From NCBI GenBank assembly GCA_947165405.1, contig CAMVAG010000074.1, positions 1 through 9,536 of the forward strand: a stretch of 9,536 nt of DNA. The letters are read 5' to 3'. This DNA is from an uncultured Selenomonadales bacterium. Lineage in GTDB: Bacteria; Bacillota; Negativicutes; Selenomonadales; Selenomonadaceae. Made by a program: the position numbers and the translations under genes. Positions 5,356 to 9,536 of this stretch are shown in pieces. A model generated the notes under the pieces. That model ran no database searches, was not told the DNA's origin, and was given only the letters and a program-made list of their open reading frames with translations. Each line of letters starts with the position of its first letter. Positions within the stretch are counted from its first letter, which is position 1.

Positions 5356-7143
5356 ATGGAAAAAAATTACGTGCCGGCTCCGATTTTGATATGCCTCGCC
5401 GCAATCGCTTTGAACTTGTGCGGAATGTTCCTCACGCGAAGTTTTGAGTTGCCGCTGTACTTTGATACAATCGGGACAATTTTTGTTGCCATGTTGAGCG
5501 GTTACGTGCCGGCTATCGTCGTCGGGTTCGCCACGCATCTTTTTGCGTCGTTCGTCGACGAGGCGGAAATGTATTATTGTTCGGTGAGCATCTTCGTCGC
5601 GATTTATGTCACGTTCCTTGCGCGGCGCGGCCTCTATCAAAAATTTTTCAAGACGCTTCTGACAATCCCCGCGCTTGCTTTGGTTTCAACCGTCTTGAGC
5701 GAATTCATCGGGAAATTTTTATTTTGCACGGGCGTCGTCGAGGCATTGAGCGAAATTCAAATTCACTTCGCGATAAATTTTTTGCAAGAGTTCGCTGACA
5801 AAGGCTTGAGCTTGATTGCGGCGTTCGCGCTGATAAAATTTCTTCCGCCGCAAACAAAAAATTTCTTTCGAGGGCTCGGACAAAAGCAGGCACCTTTAAC
5901 CGCCGAAATGAAAAGCGCAGTCTACAAACGAAAATGCCCCGTGTCTTCGCTTCGAGTGAAAATCCTTTTGATTTTGAGTTTGACTTCGCTTTTTATCGCG
6001 GCGTCGATTGCCTCAATCAGCTACAGGATTTTTGAGCAGGCGGCAGTGGCTGCGCAAATGAAAATCGGCGAGGGCTTGGCGACGATTGCCGCGCGCGAAA
6101 TTGATACCGCGAAAGATTTTGCCGCCCTTGAAAAAAATCTTGCAAACATAAAAGCTTCCAACTCCGACATAAAAAATTTGCGCGTCGAAAAATTTTCTGC
6201 CGGCGAATCGCTTGAGCCGATAATCTTCGACGACGGCAACGACCGCCTCTTGAAAATTTTCAAGCCCGTTCATGACACGGCAGGCAATGTTCAATCTTGC
6301 GTCGTGGTTGAGTTGTCTCTGAATTTGATTTCGGATTACGGCAGAACTTTCACGGCTAAGGTTTTGGCTTTGTTTTCGGGATGCTTCGTGTTCGTCTTCG
6401 TTATCGGCTTGCGTTTCGTCGAAAACAATATCGTCCTGCCCGTCAACACGATGGCTTATTGCGCCGAAAATTTTGCTTACGACAACGACAAGCACTGCGA
6501 GGATAACGTCGAGCAACTTCGAAAGCTGGAAATACATACGGGCGACGAGGTGGAAAATTTGTATCACGCGCTGTTGAAGACGACGCAGGACGTTGTGAAT
6601 TATCTTGAGAAGTTACGGCGGGCGAAGCGGCAAGTTGCACAAATGGACGAGTTGGCTCACAAGGATTCTTTGACGGGCATAAAAAATAAAGCGGCTTACG
6701 ACGAGGCGACTGCGCGGCTTGACAAAAAAATTTCTTCGGGCGAGGCAGAATTTTATATCGCGATGGTCGACGTGAACTATCTCAAAAAAATTAATGACAC
6801 CTACGGTCACGAGCGCGGCAACACTTATCTGCTCAACGCCTCCAAATTAATTTGCGCGGTCTTCGGCGAGGAGCATGTCTATCGAATCGGCGGCGATGAG
6901 TTCGTCGTGATAATCGAGGGCGAAAAAATTTCCTTGTGCAATTATTTCGTGAGGCAGTTCAAAGCAGAGATGGCTCGCAAAAATTCCAACAGGTCGTTGC
7001 AGGCTTGGGAAAAAGTTTCGGCGGCGGTCGGCGTTGCGTATTATCAATCGGGCGTCGATAAATCGGCGGAAGAAGTTTTCAAGCGTGCGGATAAGGAAAT
7101 GTACAAAAACAAATTGGCAATGAAGGCGGCAAGAACCGATTGA
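5356..7143 (+). CDS. Membrane diguanylate cyclase with transporter-like sensor domain, copy 2
   Basis: This 595-residue tandem paralogue of the preceding gene has the same order of parts. The N-terminal membrane domain (about 7-165) carries the related stretch LPLYFDTIGTIFVAMLSG. It is followed by a helix at 202-225, a shorter extracytoplasmic region at 226-330, a helix at 331-355, a HAMP-like segment (LPVNTM, TGDEVENL), a coiled coil and GGDEF at 512-516. The sensor region is about 50 residues shorter than in copy 1, and the linker before the GGDEF domain is exactly 7 residues shorter. Asp472, Asn480 and GGDEF support cyclase activity; Asn489 replaces the usual Asp after GHERG and no RxxD inhibitory site is present. 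It starts one base after the stop of copy 1 with AAGGA 9 bases upstream, so translation is probably coupled. Its own stop overlaps the deoB ribosome binding site. Confidence 0.92.
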   Translation: MEKNYVPAPILICLAAIALNLCGMFLTRSFELPLYFDTIGTIFVAMLSGYVPAIVVGFATHLFASFVDEAEMYYCSVSIFVAIYVTFLARRGLYQKFFKTLLTIPALALVSTVLSEFIGKFLFCTGVVEALSEIQIHFAINFLQEFADKGLSLIAAFALIKFLPPQTKNFFRGLGQKQAPLTAEMKSAVYKRKCPVSSLRVKILLILSLTSLFIAASIASISYRIFEQAAVAAQMKIGEGLATIAAREIDTAKDFAALEKNLANIKASNSDIKNLRVEKFSAGESLEPIIFDDGNDRLLKIFKPVHDTAGNVQSCVVVELSLNLISDYGRTFTAKVLALFSGCFVFVFVIGLRFVENNIVLPVNTMAYCAENFAYDNDKHCEDNVEQLRKLEIHTGDEVENLYHALLKTTQDVVNYLEKLRRAKRQVAQMDELAHKDSLTGIKNKAAYDEATARLDKKISSGEAEFYIAMVDVNYLKKINDTYGHERGNTYLLNASKLICAVFGEEHVYRIGGDEFVVIIEGEKISLCNYFVRQFKAEMARKNSNRSLQAWEKVSAAVGVAYYQSGVDKSAEEVFKRADKEMYKNKLAMKAARTD

Positions 7144-7154
7144 GGAGGATGCAT

Positions 7155-8339
7155 ATGATTAATCGAATTTTTCTGATTGTGTTGGACAGCGTCGGAATCG
7201 GCGGCGCGTCTGACGCAAAAAATTTCGGCGACGACAATCCGAACACTTTGAAGACAATCGCCGCCTCGAAAAATTTTCATACGCCGAATCTTTTGCGGCT
7301 CGGCTTGTTCAATATCGACGGCATAAATTTTTATCGTCAAGAAAAAAATCCTCGCGGCTCGTTCGCAAGATTGGTTGAGGCTTCGCAAGGCAAGGACACG
7401 ACGATTGGTCATTGGGAAATCGCGGGAATAATTTCCGCTCGACCGCTTCCGACTTATCCCGAAGGCTTCCCGCCGGAAGTTATCAACGAGCTTGAAAAAA
7501 ATTTCGGCAGAAAAATTTTATGCAACAAGCCGTATTCGGGCACGAAGGTCATTCACGATTTCGGGCAGGCTCACGAGGCAACGGGTGATTTAATCGTCTA
7601 CACCTCCGCCGACAGCGTCTTGCAAATCGCCGCGCACGAAAAGATTGTTCCCGTCGACGAGCTTTATAATTTTTGTCGAACTGCGCGCAAGATTATGCAG
7701 GGCGTTCACGGCGTCGGGAGGATTATCGCCCGCCCGTTCGTCGGAGAATTTCCCAACTATGAACGCACGCCTCGCCGCCACGATTTTTCTTTGAAGCCGC
7801 CCGCCGAAACGATTCTCGACGCGCTCAACAAAAAAAATCTTGCGACAATCGGCGTCGGCAAGATTCAAGACATTTTCGCGGGGCAAGGGATAAATCGTTC
7901 ACTCGGAATCAACGAAAACAATTCTGACGGCATGAAGAAGACTTTGCGGCTCCTCGACGAAAATTTTCATGGGCTGTGCTTTGTCAATCTGGTTGATTTC
8001 GATATGAAGTTCGGGCACCGCCGCGACGTTGACGGCTACGCGCAGGCAATGACGACTTTTGACGAAGAGCTCGGCGAATTTTTAAACAAGATGCGCGAAG
8101 ACGATTTGTTGATGATAACCGCCGATCACGGTTGCGACCCCGCCGCCGCCGGTACCGACCACACTCGCGAAAACGTTCCGATGATAATTTTCGGCAAGCA
8201 AGTCCGCGCAGGCGTCAATCTCGGCACGCGAAAAACTTTTGCAGACATCGCCGCGACCATTGCCGAAATTTTCAGTGTCGAATTCAAAACACGCGGCGAA
8301 AGTTTTCTGTCAAATTTAATTTACGCGAAGTATTGCTGA
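7155..8339 (+). CDS. deoB: Phosphopentomutase DeoB
   Basis: The cytosolic enzyme interconverts (deoxy)ribose 1-phosphate and 5-phosphate, linking nucleoside breakdown to the pentose phosphate pathway. The 394 residues match the usual Firmicute length. Alkaline-phosphatase-superfamily metal motifs are present: Asp11 in VLDSVG, DTTIGHWE with the Thr expected to be phosphorylated at about 83, Asp153 in SADS, VDFDMKFGHRR with Asp281 and His288, TADHG with Asp324 and His325, and DHTRE with His336. The start is ATG 7155, because AGGAGG at 7143-7148 sits 6 bases upstream; the in-frame TTG at 7140 and ATG at 7149 lie in or next to that site. The binding site overlaps the TGA of the second cyclase, so deoB is the third gene of that operon. 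Its last 19 bases overlap the end of the convergent gene at 8321. No terminator is visible after it. Confidence 0.95.
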   Translation: MINRIFLIVLDSVGIGGASDAKNFGDDNPNTLKTIAASKNFHTPNLLRLGLFNIDGINFYRQEKNPRGSFARLVEASQGKDTTIGHWEIAGIISARPLPTYPEGFPPEVINELEKNFGRKILCNKPYSGTKVIHDFGQAHEATGDLIVYTSADSVLQIAAHEKIVPVDELYNFCRTARKIMQGVHGVGRIIARPFVGEFPNYERTPRRHDFSLKPPAETILDALNKKNLATIGVGKIQDIFAGQGINRSLGINENNSDGMKKTLRLLDENFHGLCFVNLVDFDMKFGHRRDVDGYAQAMTTFDEELGEFLNKMREDDLLMITADHGCDPAAAGTDHTRENVPMIIFGKQVRAGVNLGTRKTFADIAATIAEIFSVEFKTRGESFLSNLIYAKYC

Positions 8340-8659
8340 TAAACCACAAACGCGAACAAAACGATTGCGCAACCCATAGCCGCTACGCCCGCACGTTCGA
8401 GCCACAAATCCTGCTTTTCGGTGAAGTTGTAATGGCGGCGAGCGTAAGTCGTCGACAACGAAATAAGCAACGCCAAATAAAGTCCGCGATTCGTTGCCGT
8501 GAAGTTCGACCAGCCGACCAGCAGAAAGACGATTGTCAATGCGAGGACGATTACCAGCAGATAATCTTTGCCGACTTTTTTTTCGGGCTTTTTATTTTCC
8601 GGCTCAACTTTTTTCTTGGGCTGAATTTTTTTTGCGATTTTTTTTGACTGCCGCGCCAT
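8321..8659 (-). CDS. Small three-helix membrane protein of unknown function, 112 aa
   Basis: No family recognised. Residues 1-31 are a very Lys-rich, probably cytoplasmic tail. Hydrophobic segments follow at about 32-50, 58-73 and 87-108, with a short basic loop (YARRHYNF) between the second and third. The frame is intact and has a plausible AAAGGGGA binding site 7 bases before ATG 8659. A promoter just upstream (8688-8716) indicates its own transcript. The gene runs toward deoB and ends inside it, overlapping by 19 bases. Nothing in the sequence points to a specific role. Confidence 0.8.
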   Translation of the reverse strand: MARQSKKIAKKIQPKKKVEPENKKPEKKVGKDYLLVIVLALTIVFLLVGWSNFTATNRGLYLALLISLSTTYARRHYNFTEKQDLWLERAGVAAMGCAIVLFAFVVYQQYFA

Positions 8660-8687
8660 GATGATTCCCCTTTAAAATTTTTTTCAG

Positions 8688-8716
8688 AGTTTATCAAAGG
8701 CGGCGGCGTTTGTAAA
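8688..8716 (-). promoter_or_regulatory. Promoter for the three-helix membrane protein gene
   Basis: On the minus strand TTTACA (8716-8711) is followed after 17 bases by TAAACT (8693-8688), which also has an upstream TG giving TGATAAACT. This is a good sigma-70 type match in both boxes and spacing. It begins 3 bases after the stop codon of the PilO-like gene, and transcription would start near 8681. Confidence 0.65.
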
Positions 8717-8718
8717 GT

Positions 8719-9243
8719 TCACGGGGCGGCGGCGAAAATTTTAAAGGTCACTTCGCACGAGAGGATTCTTCCTTCCGAACTTCCCGCGTAAAAATTTTCC
8801 AAGCTTGTCAAGCGTTCGCCGTCGAGTATTTCGCGTATGAAGTTCAGCAACGAAATATAATCCGCCTCCAAGTTCACGGTCACGAATTGTTCTTGAGCGT
8901 TCTCCGCCGCGATTGCCTCGCCTGCCTGCACCGAAACGATTTGTGCTCGGCAAGACTCCGCCGCCCGATAAAGTTCGTCGATGAATTTATCTTCTTCAAG
9001 TGTCGTCGGCAAAAAATTTCGTGCCGCGTCGAGCTCAAGCTCCTTTGCCGCTATGAACGCCGATAAATTTTCGTGACGCGCCTTGAGTTCCGAAATTTCC
9101 CGTTCGACCTCGCGAAGCCGCCGCGCCTCAAGTTCCGCATTTAAAATTTCTCGTTGTGTTGTCTCATAAAAAAATTGTTGCCAGCCGATAAAAAGGATTA
9201 TGCAAACGACCAGCGTCGTCGGCAGAAAAAATTTCTCTTGCAT
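8719..9243 (-). CDS. PilO-like membrane protein, 174 aa
   Basis: The layout is that of PilO, the inner-membrane alignment-complex protein of type IV pili. There is a short cytoplasmic start, one membrane helix at 6-25, a charged coiled coil at about 28-75, then FLPTTLEEDKFIDELYRAA and a compact alpha/beta domain ending in EVTFKIFA. The stretch VTVNLEADYISLLNFIREIL with SLENF is typical of PilO-type ferredoxin-like folds. The start is ATG 9243, because AGGTG lies 6 bases upstream; the in-frame GTG at 9252 overlaps that site. It follows rpsR and its terminator, and no pilM, pilN or pilQ is next to it in this window, so a pilus role is likely but not proven. GspM-like or divisome coiled-coil proteins are alternatives. 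Confidence 0.65.
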   Translation of the reverse strand: MQEKFFLPTTLVVCIILFIGWQQFFYETTQREILNAELEARRLREVEREISELKARHENLSAFIAAKELELDAARNFLPTTLEEDKFIDELYRAAESCRAQIVSVQAGEAIAAENAQEQFVTVNLEADYISLLNFIREILDGERLTSLENFYAGSSEGRILSCEVTFKIFAAAP

Positions 9244-9254
9244 GATTCGCACCT

Positions 9255-9283
9255 AACAAAAGAGGAGCCGCGCAGGGCTCCCC
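9255..9283 (-). terminator. Intrinsic terminator after rpsR
   Basis: On the minus strand GGGGAGCC, the loop CTGCGC, then GGCTCCTC form an 8-bp stem with one G-U pair (9262-9283), followed by TTTTGTT. It lies 9 bases after the rpsR stop and only about 12 bases before the start of the PilO-like gene, so that gene must depend on read-through or on a promoter inside rpsR. Confidence 0.8.
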
Positions 9284-9292
9284 GTGAAAATT

Positions 9293-9523
9293 TTAATCGG
9301 CAGTGAACGGCAAGAGCGCAATGTTGCGAGCGCGTTTGATGGCGATTGTCACTTGACGCTGATGCTTGGCGCAGTTGCCGGAAATGCGGCGCGGAAGAAT
9401 TTTCCCGCGTTCGGTCGTGAAGCGGCGAAGTTTTGCCGCGTCTTTGTAGTCTATCTTTTCAACTTTATCGACGCAAAACGCACAGACTTTCCTGCGCGGG
9501 CGTCGACCACGTTCTCTACGCAT
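9293..9523 (-). CDS. rpsR: 30S ribosomal protein S18, zinc-ligand form
   Basis: This 76-residue protein binds S6 and 16S rRNA in the small-subunit platform. The family core is clear: RRKVCAFC, IDYKDAAKLRRF, ERGKILPRR and AIKRARNIALLPF. Cys14, Cys17, Cys51 and His54 form a likely zinc site, as in the C+ form of S18; many bacteria have the form without it. The start is ATG 9523, with AGGAGG 7 bases upstream at the window edge; an in-frame TTG at 9529 is rejected because it would sit on the binding site. In Firmicutes rpsR normally follows rpsF and ssb, which would lie just beyond the right edge. A terminator follows the gene. Confidence 0.97.
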   Translation of the reverse strand: MRRERGRRPRRKVCAFCVDKVEKIDYKDAAKLRRFTTERGKILPRRISGNCAKHQRQVTIAIKRARNIALLPFTAD

Positions 9524-9536
9524 CTTCAATCCTCCT

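Noticed and set aside
7140..7154. Upstream TTG/ATG starts for deoB
   Set aside because: They overlap or immediately follow the AGGAGG site that serves ATG 7155, and the family begins at the chosen Met.
8132..8647. Plus-strand open frame across the deoB end and the membrane-protein gene
   Set aside because: It is Arg-rich, low-complexity out-of-frame translation with no ribosome site; both overlapping genes are better supported.

Overview
The window looks like chromosome from a diderm, lipopolysaccharide-making Firmicute, most likely a Negativicute of the Selenomonas type. It combines lipid A/Kdo genes with Firmicute-style genes: strong GGAGG ribosome binding sites, a deoB of the Firmicute length, and GGDEF proteins of a style common in that phylum. 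Coding is dense and genes sit on both strands. There is no sign of a phage, transposon, CRISPR array or tRNA. The taxonomic call is an inference from gene content, not from a search.

Left part (1-3317, minus strand). Reading in the direction of transcription, a small secreted protein of unknown function (2964-3317) ends at a hairpin terminator. It is followed at once by a fused gene (367-2859) that joins Kdo transferase (WaaA/KdtA) to the lipid A 4'-kinase (LpxK). After it comes a 70-residue peptide (54-266) whose C-terminal half is a six-cysteine, glycine-rich repeat. The start of a further gene (1-33) runs off the left edge. The ribosome binding site of the peptide gene lies inside a perfect 9-bp hairpin. 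The peptide, with its leader-like N-terminus and regularly spaced cysteines, is the best candidate here for something undescribed, possibly a ribosomally made, modified peptide.

Middle part (3426-8339, plus strand). Three closely packed genes form a probable operon that starts at an extended -10 promoter divergent from the secreted-protein gene. The first two are tandem paralogous membrane diguanylate cyclases. Each has a multi-helix N-terminal membrane domain resembling the S component of ECF vitamin transporters, an extracytoplasmic sensor region, a HAMP-like linker and a C-terminal GGDEF domain. The GGDEF halves are about 82% identical by hand count, but the sensor regions differ in sequence and length. 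The third gene is deoB, phosphopentomutase, which interconverts ribose and deoxyribose 1- and 5-phosphates.

Right part (8321-9523, minus strand). rpsR (ribosomal protein S18, zinc-ligand type) ends at a clear terminator. Next come a PilO-like single-pass membrane protein without visible pilus neighbours, and a small three-helix membrane protein with its own promoter. The last gene converges on deoB and overlaps its 3' end by 19 bp.

No gap between genes exceeds about 110 bases, and those gaps are accounted for by the promoters, terminators and hairpin listed.
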